DNA from: Propionibacteriaceae bacterium
Lineage (GTDB): Bacteria; Actinomycetota; Actinomycetes; Propionibacteriales; Propionibacteriaceae
Assembly: GCA_030538175.1 (NCBI GenBank)
Contig: JAUNUL010000086.1
Span: 1 to 9,800 of the forward strand
Length of the DNA stretch: 9,800 nucleotides
Direction of reading: 5' to 3'
Part shown: piece by piece, positions 1 to 5,545 of the stretch
Numbering within the stretch: position 1 is the first letter of the stretch
Layout of the letters: each line of letters starts with the position of its first letter
Made by a program: the position numbers and the translations under genes
Notes under the pieces: model-generated
Databases searched by the model: none
What the model was told of the DNA's origin: nothing
The model's input: only the letters and a program-made list of their open reading frames with translations

Positions 1-816
1 GAACTCGTCGTCGGACAGGTCCAGCGGCGGGGCAGTCGGGACCGTTCGTGCTTCAGCGATAACGCTTGCCAACTCCGGTGTTGGTGCGAGGCGCAGACGA
101 CTCGCGGCGTCCACGCCAGCGATGATTCGTGGGTTCTCCATCCGGTGGCGATGGGTGCCCACTCCTGCGACGAAGAAGCCCGAGACGGTCACGCGTTCAC
201 CAACCAAGTGGGCTGCTTCGTCGGGATCGACCACGTCCATCAGATCGATCGCATTGCCCACTGAGTCGCGGAGGCGGAAGTTGCTGCTGCGGAGGTCGAC
301 CATTTCGAGCGTGCCATGAAGGACTGCTTCGTTGGCGACGGTGTGCTCGCGTTGCCACGGGGTCCGGGTCAGGTTCTTCGTGTGCAGCATGGTGCTGCCA
401 TGGCCTGGGACGTCGATGGTGACGACTGGAGCGGACGTGCTGAGCCCGACCACCAACCTGTCGACGGCCTCAGCAACCGAGTCGGCTATCCCTGTCGGAC
501 GCTCGCCTGTGGCCATGCCGTGGACGATGGCTGCGAAGTCCCGGTCCACCAGGTCGGCGAACGGGTCAACGATTGCGTCGATGTCGCCGACGGCAAACAT
601 CAGTCGTGTGCTGCCCTCTCGCAAGGAGACTCGGACAGTGGAGAGCTTCTCGATGGTCGAGTTGGCGCGTCCCAACCCCGGCCGGTCCGCGACCGACCGG
701 GTGAGGCGATAGGCAAGATCTTTGAAAGCCCGGATCAGTGCGATTGCGTCGGAGGCGAGCAACTCTCCGGGAGCACTGGCATGGCCCTCCAGCCGGAACT
801 GGTATTGGCGTGTCAT
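1..816 (-). CDS. Unrecognised protein, C-terminus off the left edge
   Basis: An uninterrupted minus-strand frame runs from ATG at 816 to base 1: 272 codons, with the stop outside the window. The start is supported by AAGGGAG followed by a short spacer (GGGAGCCACC-ATG). Residues 1-12 read MTRQYQFRLEGH. A mixed alpha/beta first half follows, then a segment at about 155-202 (AVLHGTLEMVDLRSSNFRLR, then LVGERVTVSGFFV) that looks like a small beta-barrel or OB-like fold. The visible end is acidic (LDLSDDEF), as in linkers before a short C-terminal helix. There is no signal peptide or membrane segment. Codon use is less GC-biased than in neighbours (CGA, ACA, GCA, GTT and one ATA appear), which hints at an accessory or acquired gene. 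I do not recognise the family and assign no function. The OB-like reading is an inference from the beta pattern only. Confidence 0.8.
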   Translation of the reverse strand, partial: MTRQYQFRLEGHASAPGELLASDAIALIRAFKDLAYRLTRSVADRPGLGRANSTIEKLSTVRVSLREGSTRLMFAVGDIDAIVDPFADLVDRDFAAIVHGMATGERPTGIADSVAEAVDRLVVGLSTSAPVVTIDVPGHGSTMLHTKNLTRTPWQREHTVANEAVLHGTLEMVDLRSSNFRLRDSVGNAIDLMDVVDPDEAAHLVGERVTVSGFFVAGVGTHRHRMENPRIIAGVDAASRLRLAPTPELASVIAEARTVPTAPPLDLSDDEF

Positions 817-841
817 GGTGGCTCCCTTCGTCGTTCCAATC

Positions 842-847
842 ACGATA
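842..847 (-). promoter_or_regulatory. Possible -10 box for the left-edge gene
   Basis: TATCGT on the minus strand (847-842) fits the TANNNT -10 pattern and would start transcription about 18 nt before the ATG at 816, leaving room for the AAGGGAG ribosome binding site. The nearest -35-like hexamer, TTGTCA at 864-859, is only 11 bp away, which is too close, so the -35 is unclear. Confidence 0.35.
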
Positions 848-891
848 GTTCGACCCACTGACAAGTTTCTTGGCTCGAAGGAGCACGCGCC

Positions 892-904
892 GAATCGAAG
901 ATTC
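892..904 (-). terminator. Weak hairpin over the stop of the 654-aa gene
   Basis: GAATC, three bases, GATTC forms a 5-bp stem that includes the last bases of the 903-2867 gene. There is no T-tract after it. It is short, so it may be chance, and the next gene downstream is on the same strand with its own apparent promoter. Confidence 0.2.
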
Positions 905-2867
905 AGGTGAGCGGGTCCCATTCGGCGGGGAGGGGGTTGGGCCAACAGCCGTATTCGGCGGCTAGGCGGCACGCTGCGGCCAGGCGATCCTCCGGGACGG
1001 AGACGTCGAGGAAGTACGCCAGCCCCGACAGCGCCTTGTGCGCCGGTTGGCCGCCGGGGTTGTGGGGTTTGGCGTACCGCAGCAAAGGCAGATGGGTGCG
1101 CAGCCGCATGCGGACGTCCTGCTCGGGGCGCCCCAGGACCTCGGCGAGCCGGGCGGCCAGCGCATCCTCGTTGACGTCGTCGATCGGCAGCCGGCCCGTG
1201 GCGGTGCGGATCAGGGAATCACTGTCGCTGCCCTCGATCCCGGCGAGGGGATCGACACCGCTCGGCGGCAGCGGGGGCGCGGGGATGTCGACACCGAGCG
1301 CCAGCCCGATCGCCGCCGCTGCGCCCTGTCGTGCGACTCGCTGCCGGAGTTCGTGGTTGACCAGCGCGCGGGCGTACTGCCGGGCGACCGGCTCGACGTC
1401 GACCTCGTGTGGGTACTGCTCGGGCGCCCCTTCGGCGAGTACGCCGTGCCCACCCAGAAACGCCGTCACCGCAGCCCGCACGGCATCGGCGGCATCGGCA
1501 CTCGGCCGGCGGCGGCCCAGCAGGCCCGTCCGTGGGGGCAGCGCGGCGGTCGTCGCCAGCAGCCCACCCGGGGCTACCCCCTGTGCTGTGACCTGCCACT
1601 CGTCCGGCCAGATTCCCTTGGGCTCGACGCCCACCTCGCGCCGACGCCAGCGGCCGCGCACGGTCCACACGACCTGACTCGCCCGATCGCCGCTGCCCTC
1701 AACCAGCGCGGGATAGGGCAGCCAGTCGGGCACCTCGATCCGGTGGTCACCGGGCCACAGGTGGGTCGCGATCGGCAGGATGGGCACTGCCTTGCGGCGG
1801 GGTTCAGCCGGTGCGGACTCGGCCTGAACCAGCACCAGCCGATCGGGACGTTCGCCGAACAGCCGAACCTCGCCGGCGGCCGTCCTGGCGTACAGGCCGA
1901 AGGGATAGAGATAGAACCGTCGCTCGGCATCGGGAATCTCCGCCGCGACCTCCGCCGCCGCTGCCTCCCCCCACAGCTGCACGATCCGATGGACCTCCGC
2001 CAGCGCCGCGGCGTTGCGCGCGTCCAGCTGGCCCTCGTCGGGGGCCATCTCGATCGGGCCGGGTTGCAGGTCCAGCGGGAGTGGGCCGCCGAGCAGCCGG
2101 CGTACGCCCGCCGCGGTCTCGACCGCCTTCGCCAACTGGGCCTCGGTCGGTGCATTCGTTCGCACCGCCGCCGCGACCCTCCTCAGGTGCGTGGTCAGCC
2201 GTGCCGGATCGGTGGCTACTTCATCGGCCACCGCGGCATTCCACATCACCCGGCTGATGCCATCCAGGTCGAGATCGCCCACGACATCGGCCTGCTGTTC
2301 GAACCGGCCCTCGGGCTTCTGGTTGTTCAGGATCGCCGTGTCGGTGTCGAGGTGTTTGATGATGTACGACATCCGGGGGGTCTGCCACGGCGCGAGCTGA
2401 TCCAGCTCGGCCAGCTTCTCTTCGCTCCGATCGTCTGATGGGGCGACCAGCCGGTCTTGGATCGCGCCCGACAGATGCCAGCGCCCGGCATCGAACCAGG
2501 TGAACAACCCCAGCGTCTCCCCACGCAGGTGGTTGAGGTCGCCATTGGAGCTGAAGCCAACCCACTCGGGCACGCCCGGTCCACGCTCGCCGGCCCGGAA
2601 GAACGCATCGGCGTCCTCATCCAAGTCGATCTGTGCGAACAGGTCCCACTGGCCGCCGAACAGGACCCACCGTTCCCCATCCGGCCCATCGGGGCGCCGC
2701 ACGATGAACACGTCACCTGTTCCTGCGTCGTCATAGGCGATGCCGTCATCGATCAGGCGAGCGGTGCCGTTGTCGGTCCAGGCCAGAAAGGCAGCGGAGT
2801 TGGTCGCGAGGACACCCATGCGGGCGACGAGTTGATGAAGGGACTGCAAGGGGCTGAGGGACGTCAC
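903..2867 (-). CDS. Unrecognised 654-aa soluble protein
   Basis: A long minus-strand frame with strong GC3 bias ends in TGA at 905-903. The open frame extends to 2975, but the upstream codons read as arginine/serine-rich shadow sequence. I choose GTG at 2867 because a TACCGT -10 box lies exactly 7 nt before it, the leaderless geometry seen at two other genes here. GTG 2876 and ATG 2819 are alternatives; none has a good Shine-Dalgarno. There are no membrane segments or signal peptide. The N-terminal ~170 residues are rich in W, F, D and G (VLFGGQWDLFAQIDLDEDAD, LGLFTWFDAGRWHLSGAIQ). The middle is alanine/arginine helical, followed by a beta-rich part (RRFYLYPFGLYARTAAGEVR). A proline linker (PAPPLPPSGVDP) precedes a C-terminal helical region. 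I recognise no family and assign no function. It is divergent from the transporter gene, so the two may share control. Confidence 0.75.
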   Translation of the reverse strand: MTSLSPLQSLHQLVARMGVLATNSAAFLAWTDNGTARLIDDGIAYDDAGTGDVFIVRRPDGPDGERWVLFGGQWDLFAQIDLDEDADAFFRAGERGPGVPEWVGFSSNGDLNHLRGETLGLFTWFDAGRWHLSGAIQDRLVAPSDDRSEEKLAELDQLAPWQTPRMSYIIKHLDTDTAILNNQKPEGRFEQQADVVGDLDLDGISRVMWNAAVADEVATDPARLTTHLRRVAAAVRTNAPTEAQLAKAVETAAGVRRLLGGPLPLDLQPGPIEMAPDEGQLDARNAAALAEVHRIVQLWGEAAAAEVAAEIPDAERRFYLYPFGLYARTAAGEVRLFGERPDRLVLVQAESAPAEPRRKAVPILPIATHLWPGDHRIEVPDWLPYPALVEGSGDRASQVVWTVRGRWRRREVGVEPKGIWPDEWQVTAQGVAPGGLLATTAALPPRTGLLGRRRPSADAADAVRAAVTAFLGGHGVLAEGAPEQYPHEVDVEPVARQYARALVNHELRQRVARQGAAAAIGLALGVDIPAPPLPPSGVDPLAGIEGSDSDSLIRTATGRLPIDDVNEDALAARLAEVLGRPEQDVRMRLRTHLPLLRYAKPHNPGGQPAHKALSGLAYFLDVSVPEDRLAAACRLAAEYGCWPNPLPAEWDPLT

Positions 2868-2874
2868 GCTCAGC

Positions 2875-2880
2875 ACGGTA
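2875..2880 (-). promoter_or_regulatory. Leaderless -10 box of the 654-aa gene
   Basis: TACCGT on the minus strand fits TANNNT and is followed by exactly 7 nt and then GTG at 2867. Transcription would therefore start at or next to the start codon, giving a leaderless mRNA. No clear -35 hexamer is seen, as is common in actinobacterial promoters. Confidence 0.5.
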
Positions 2881-2895
2881 GGCAACAGCGGTGTC

Positions 2896-2908
2896 GTCCC
2901 GCCGGGAC
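2896..2908. promoter_or_regulatory. 13-bp perfect palindrome, possible operator
   Basis: GTCCCG-C-CGGGAC is a perfect odd palindrome centred on 2902. It sits 15 bp upstream of the TACCGT -10 box of the minus-strand gene, in its -35 zone, inside the divergent intergenic region. A second small palindrome, CCTCCGGAGG, lies at 2920-2929. GC-only palindromes arise easily in this composition, so an operator role is only a possibility. Confidence 0.25.
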
Positions 2909-3030
2909 AGCGGGCAGTTCCTCCGGAGGCGCATCGTCGGCCTGGGGACCGGAAGCGCGAACTCGTGCTGCGCAAACCGTGACTGGTGTTCCGGCCGCGG
3001 GGATTGTTCCCGCTCGGCGCTGGTGGGGCG

Positions 3031-3036
3031 TACAGT
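3031..3036 (+). promoter_or_regulatory. Leaderless -10 box of the transporter gene
   Basis: TACAGT fits TANNNT and is followed by 7 nt (CCCGCGG) and GTG at 3044, the same arrangement as the divergent gene. There is no Shine-Dalgarno before this GTG, which supports leaderless initiation. A TTG-containing -35 candidate (TTGTTC at 3004-3009) is 21 bp away, which is longer than usual. Confidence 0.5.
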
Positions 3037-3043
3037 CCCGCGG

Positions 3044-4048
3044 GTGAAAGGCGTCTGGGCGAAGATCAAGGGTTGGGTGGATCCGTACATCCTCCTGCTG
3101 TTCGGCATGGTCGCCCTCGCGGCGGTGCTGCCCGCGACGGGGCCGGCCGTGCAGCCGGTCGAACTCGCCACCGACCTGGCCGTGGCGCTGCTGTTCTTCC
3201 TCTATGGCGCGCGGCTGTCGGCGGATCAGACGTTGCAGGGCATCAAGCACTGGCGACTGCATTCGCTGGTGCTCGGGTTCACGTATGTTCTGTTCCCTGT
3301 TCTGGGGGTCATCACCGCGTTCCTGACCCGGCCGATCATCGGGCCGGAACTGGCGGCGGGGATGTTGTTCCTGACGCTGCTGCCCTCGACGGTCCAGTCA
3401 TCGGTGGCATTCACTTCGATCGCACACGGCAATGTGGCGGCCTCCATCGTGGCGGCCTCGGTGTCGAACCTGCTCGGGGTCCTGCTCACGCCGTTGTTGG
3501 TGACGCTGGCGATGGGCGCGGCAGCCGGCGTGAACCTCGGCACCATCCGCAGCCTGTTCCTCCAGCTCGTGCTCCCGTTCGTCCTCGGCCAACTCGTGCA
3601 CCGCTGGCTCGGCGGCTTCCTCGCCCGGCACAAGTCCGTCACCTCGAAGGTCGATCGGGGGGCGATCCTGCTCGTGGTGTACGCCGCATTCTCCGCCGGC
3701 ATGCGCGACAACATGTTCTCCCGACTGAGCGGCTGGCAACTCGTGGCGCTGCTGGTCGTGTGCTGCGCGCTGCTCGCGGTGATCATGGCCGCGACGATGG
3801 TCATCAGCAAGGCGCTCGGGTTCTCCTGGCCCGATCGGACGGCGATCATCTTCGCTGGCTCCAAGAAGTCCATGGCCTCCGGGCTGCCGATGGCGCAGAT
3901 CATCTTCCCCGCCGCAACCGTGGGCATCCTCGTCCTGCCGCTGATGCTGTTCCACCAGATCCAGCTCATGGTCTGCGCCCAGTTGGCGCGGCGCTGGTCG
4001 AAGCTGCCCCCGGTCGAGGACGCGGCAGTCACTGGCGAAGAGCGGTGA
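3044..4048 (+). CDS. Bile acid:sodium symporter-like (SBF-like) transporter
   Basis: A 334-aa integral membrane protein with about ten hydrophobic segments, the usual length for the SBF-like (YfeH/RCH1-type) branch of the BASS superfamily. Family signatures I recognise are KGWVDPYILLLFGMVALAA at the N-terminus (about 9-27), the first core repeat with LPSTVQSSVAFTSIAHGN (113-130) and SNLLGVLLTPLLV (141-153), and FAGSKKSMASGLPMA (270-284) in the second repeat. These two crossover regions bind sodium and substrate in BASS proteins. The substrate of this branch is uncertain; in yeast a relative affects calcium, and in bacteria it is mostly unknown. GTG 3044 is chosen from the N-terminal family pattern and the -10 box 7 nt upstream. 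An upstream start at 2891 would overlap the divergent promoter. The gene converges on nrtR with a 12-bp gap. Family call is firm; substrate is not. Confidence 0.9.
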   Translation: MKGVWAKIKGWVDPYILLLFGMVALAAVLPATGPAVQPVELATDLAVALLFFLYGARLSADQTLQGIKHWRLHSLVLGFTYVLFPVLGVITAFLTRPIIGPELAAGMLFLTLLPSTVQSSVAFTSIAHGNVAASIVAASVSNLLGVLLTPLLVTLAMGAAAGVNLGTIRSLFLQLVLPFVLGQLVHRWLGGFLARHKSVTSKVDRGAILLVVYAAFSAGMRDNMFSRLSGWQLVALLVVCCALLAVIMAATMVISKALGFSWPDRTAIIFAGSKKSMASGLPMAQIIFPAATVGILVLPLMLFHQIQLMVCAQLARRWSKLPPVEDAAVTGEER

Positions 4049-4063
4049 GTCGCTTGCGACTCA
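4046..4063. terminator. Hairpin bounded by two convergent stop codons
   Basis: TGAGTCGC-TT-GCGACTCA is a perfect 18-bp inverted repeat. Its first three bases are the TGA of the transporter gene, and its last three are the complement of the TGA of nrtR. Folded as RNA it would give a 7-bp stem with a CTTG loop from either strand. There is no T-tract on either side, so it would be an I-shaped hairpin of the kind reported for actinobacterial terminators. Placement between converging genes favours a bidirectional terminator. Confidence 0.55.
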
Positions 4064-4762
4064 GGGCGTTCGGCGGCGCAGCGGCGGGTGGAGTTCGGTG
4101 ACCGCCCCGGCGCGATAGAGCTGGGCGGGTCGGCCTCGACCGCTGGTGGCGCGGCGGTTGATCGGGGTCAGGAAGCCCTTGGTGCCGGTGACCTTGCGCT
4201 GGAAGTTCGCGGGATCGAGGCACTCGCCCCAGATCGCCTCATAGACCCCGCGCAGCTCGGCAACGGTGAACTCATCGGGCAGGAACGCCGTAGCCAGAGC
4301 CGTGTACTCCAACTTCGACCGCGCCCGCTCGACCCCGTCGGCGAGGATCTGCGAGTGGTCGAACGCCAAGTCCCGGTCGGCGAGCTCATCAACCGGCAAC
4401 CACGATGCTGTAGCGGCGTCGGAGGCAGCCACGGGGTCGGGGAAGTCCGCGCCCAGCACCACCCAGGCGACCGACACCACCCGCTCGGGGCGCGGGTCGC
4501 GACCCGGATCGCCGTACGTCCGCAACTGCTCCATCCCCGTCACCAGCTCGGCGCCAAATCCGGTCTCCTCGGCCAGTTCCCGGCGCGCAGCGTCAGTCAG
4601 GCTCTCGTCGACGCGAACGAAACCGCCCGGCAGGGCGAGCCTGCGGGCATAGGGCTCGATGCCCCGCTCAATCACCAGCGCGCACAGCCGACGCTCGCGC
4701 AGCGTGAGCACGACGAGATCGACGGCGACCGCGAAGACGGGGAACTCGGAGGTGAAGGCCAT
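4061..4762 (-). CDS. nrtR: NrtR, Nudix-type regulator of NAD metabolism
   Basis: A 233-aa protein with the two-domain layout of NrtR. Residues ~1-150 form a Nudix domain with a complete Nudix box at 47-69 (GFVRVDES...RELAEETGF, fitting GX5EX7REUXEEXGU, including E65/E66). Residues ~160-220 form a winged helix (FTVAELRGVYEAIWG, NFQRKVTGTKGFL, GRGRPAQLYRAG), the pattern typical of NrtR rather than a plain hydrolase. Known NrtR proteins bind ADP-ribose or related NAD metabolites through the Nudix domain, which changes DNA binding, and they repress NAD synthesis or salvage genes. It is divergent from pnuC-nadR across a gap with two matching inverted repeats, which fits repression and autoregulation. 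The start at ATG 4762 is set by family length; a TAAGGT -10 box 6 nt upstream suggests a leaderless mRNA, though its AAGG could alternatively be a weak ribosome binding site. Confidence 0.92.
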   Translation of the reverse strand: MAFTSEFPVFAVAVDLVVLTLRERRLCALVIERGIEPYARRLALPGGFVRVDESLTDAARRELAEETGFGAELVTGMEQLRTYGDPGRDPRPERVVSVAWVVLGADFPDPVAASDAATASWLPVDELADRDLAFDHSQILADGVERARSKLEYTALATAFLPDEFTVAELRGVYEAIWGECLDPANFQRKVTGTKGFLTPINRRATSGRGRPAQLYRAGAVTELHPPLRRRTP

Positions 4763-4768
4763 GCATCT

Positions 4769-4774
4769 ACCTTA
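4769..4774 (-). promoter_or_regulatory. Possible leaderless -10 box of nrtR
   Basis: TAAGGT on the minus strand fits TANNNT and is followed by 6 nt and the ATG at 4762. It overlaps the edge of the second NrtR-like box (4772-4794), so NrtR bound there would block this promoter. This fits autoregulation. The -35 is not clear. Confidence 0.4.
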
Positions 4775-4794
4775 ATGGTCTATTTGACAAATAA
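4772..4794. promoter_or_regulatory. Degenerate NrtR-like box, nrtR-proximal
   Basis: An imperfect 23-bp inverted repeat centred at 4783, pairing 8 of 11 positions. It has the same build as the better box at 4806-4832: TTAATGGTC, five bases, GACAAATAA here, against TTAATAGTC, five bases, GACCATTAA there. The shared layout TTAATNGTC-N5-GACNATTAA argues that both are sites for one dimeric regulator, presumably NrtR. It covers the nrtR -10 box on one strand and the pnuC -35 on the other. Confidence 0.6.
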
Positions 4795-4812
4795 TCACCC
4801 CAGGGCATTAAT
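4784..4812 (+). promoter_or_regulatory. pnuC promoter
   Basis: A perfect TTGACA -35 at 4784-4789 is followed by a 17-bp spacer and ATTAAT (4807-4812, 4 of 6 to TATAAT); TAATAG at 4809-4814 is an alternative -10. Transcription would start near 4819, giving a leader of about 26 nt with a GAGAGG ribosome binding site. The -35 lies in the nrtR-proximal box and the -10 in the pnuC-proximal box, so a regulator bound at either site would block polymerase. Confidence 0.6.
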
Positions 4813-4832
4813 AGTCATCATGACCATTAATG
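4806..4832. promoter_or_regulatory. NrtR-like operator, near-perfect 27-bp palindrome
   Basis: Left half CATTAATAGTCAT and right half ATGACCATTAATG share the centre base C4819; 12 of 13 pairs match (A4813/C4825 is the only mismatch). It is AT-rich in a GC-rich genome and ends 13 bases before the pnuC ATG. With a Nudix-winged-helix regulator gene next to it and NAD salvage genes downstream, NrtR is the natural ligand. Binding is inferred, not shown. The centre is 36 bp from that of the second box. Confidence 0.75.
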
Positions 4833-4837
4833 AGAGG
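4832..4837 (+). promoter_or_regulatory. Ribosome binding site of pnuC
   Basis: GAGAGG lies 8 nt before ATG 4846. This favours that ATG over the in-frame GTG at 4837, which overlaps the ribosome binding site itself. Confidence 0.6.
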
Positions 4838-4845
4838 TGTCGACC

Positions 4846-5523
4846 ATGACGTGGGTGGAGATCGCCGGTTTCGTGACTGGCGCGGTGTGTGTCTGGCTCG
4901 TCGTGCGCCGCAATGTCTGGAATTTCGCTGTCGGGATGGCGAACAACGTCTTCTTCTGTGTGCTGTTCGTGCAGGCGGGCCTGTACGCCGAAGCGGGCCT
5001 TCAAGTCGTCTATTTCGGCCTCGCCGCGCTGGGTTGGTGGTGGTGGCTGCACGGCGGCGCGAACCGGACCGCGCTGGTCGTGCGGCGTACGCCGGCCTGG
5101 GCCTGGCTCGCCGTCGGCGCCGGGGTTGCGCTCGGCACGGGGCTGCTGTGGTGGGTGCTGATGACTTTCACCGATTCGACCGTGCCCGGGGCGGACGCGC
5201 TCACGACCGCGATGAGCCTCGGCGCGCAACTGATGCTGAACCGCAAGTGGATCGGCAACTGGCTGATCTGGATCGCTGCTGACGTGATCTATATCGGTCT
5301 GTACGTGCACAAGGAGCTTTACCTCACGGCCGTGCTGTATGCGCTGTTCCTGACCCTCTGCGTGGTCGGGCTGCGGCAGTGGCGGCGGGTCCTGGCGGAG
5401 GAATCGGCCGATGGGACCGTCCTGGTCTCAGGGGCAGGAACGGGCGGTTCGGACACGGCCGAGCGGGGGCAGGACGACTCCGGAGCGGCCGGCGTCGCCG
5501 CCGCGAAGGCGGCGCGGTCATGA
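4846..5523 (+). CDS. pnuC: PnuC nicotinamide riboside transporter
   Basis: A 225-aa membrane protein of the PnuC family, which imports nicotinamide riboside by facilitated diffusion driven by its later phosphorylation. About seven hydrophobic segments are visible. Signatures are RRNVWNFAVGMANN (21-34), FVQAGLYAEAGLQ (41-53) followed by GWWWWLHGG (63-71), and LNRKWIGNWLIWIAADVIYI (131-150); the tryptophan/asparagine pattern matches PnuC rather than the thiamine transporter PnuT, though paralogues can be hard to separate. After the last segment (ends near 176) is a charged, glycine/alanine-rich tail of about 45 residues that is probably disordered. ATG 4846 is chosen over GTG 4837 because of the GAGAGG ribosome binding site. 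nadR follows 22 nt downstream on the same strand, so the two are almost surely one transcript, and the pairing with nadR supports nicotinamide riboside as substrate. Confidence 0.92.
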   Translation: MTWVEIAGFVTGAVCVWLVVRRNVWNFAVGMANNVFFCVLFVQAGLYAEAGLQVVYFGLAALGWWWWLHGGANRTALVVRRTPAWAWLAVGAGVALGTGLLWWVLMTFTDSTVPGADALTTAMSLGAQLMLNRKWIGNWLIWIAADVIYIGLYVHKELYLTAVLYALFLTLCVVGLRQWRRVLAEESADGTVLVSGAGTGGSDTAERGQDDSGAAGVAAAKAARS

Positions 5524-5545
5524 ACGCAGCGAGGGCGGTGCGGTC

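Noticed and set aside
316..861. Plus-strand frames at the left edge
   Set aside because: They are antisense to the 272-codon open minus-strand frame, which has a good ribosome binding site and plausible protein composition.
1038..2438. A 466-codon plus-strand frame opposite the 654-aa gene
   Set aside because: It is R/G/Q/H/P-rich with no domain pattern, typical of an antisense shadow of a GC3-biased gene; the minus-strand frame has balanced composition and its own promoter.
2868..2975. N-terminal extension of the 654-aa gene up to ATG 2975
   Set aside because: The extra 36 residues are R/S/P/G-rich shadow-like sequence and would cross the divergent promoter region; the -10 box 7 nt before GTG 2867 fits better.
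2986..4101. A 371-codon plus-strand frame overlapping the transporter gene
   Set aside because: It is a shifted reading of the SBF-like gene, with arginine/glycine/alanine-rich low-complexity product.
4837..4839. GTG 4837 as pnuC start
   Set aside because: It overlaps the GAGAGG ribosome binding site that is well placed for ATG 4846.
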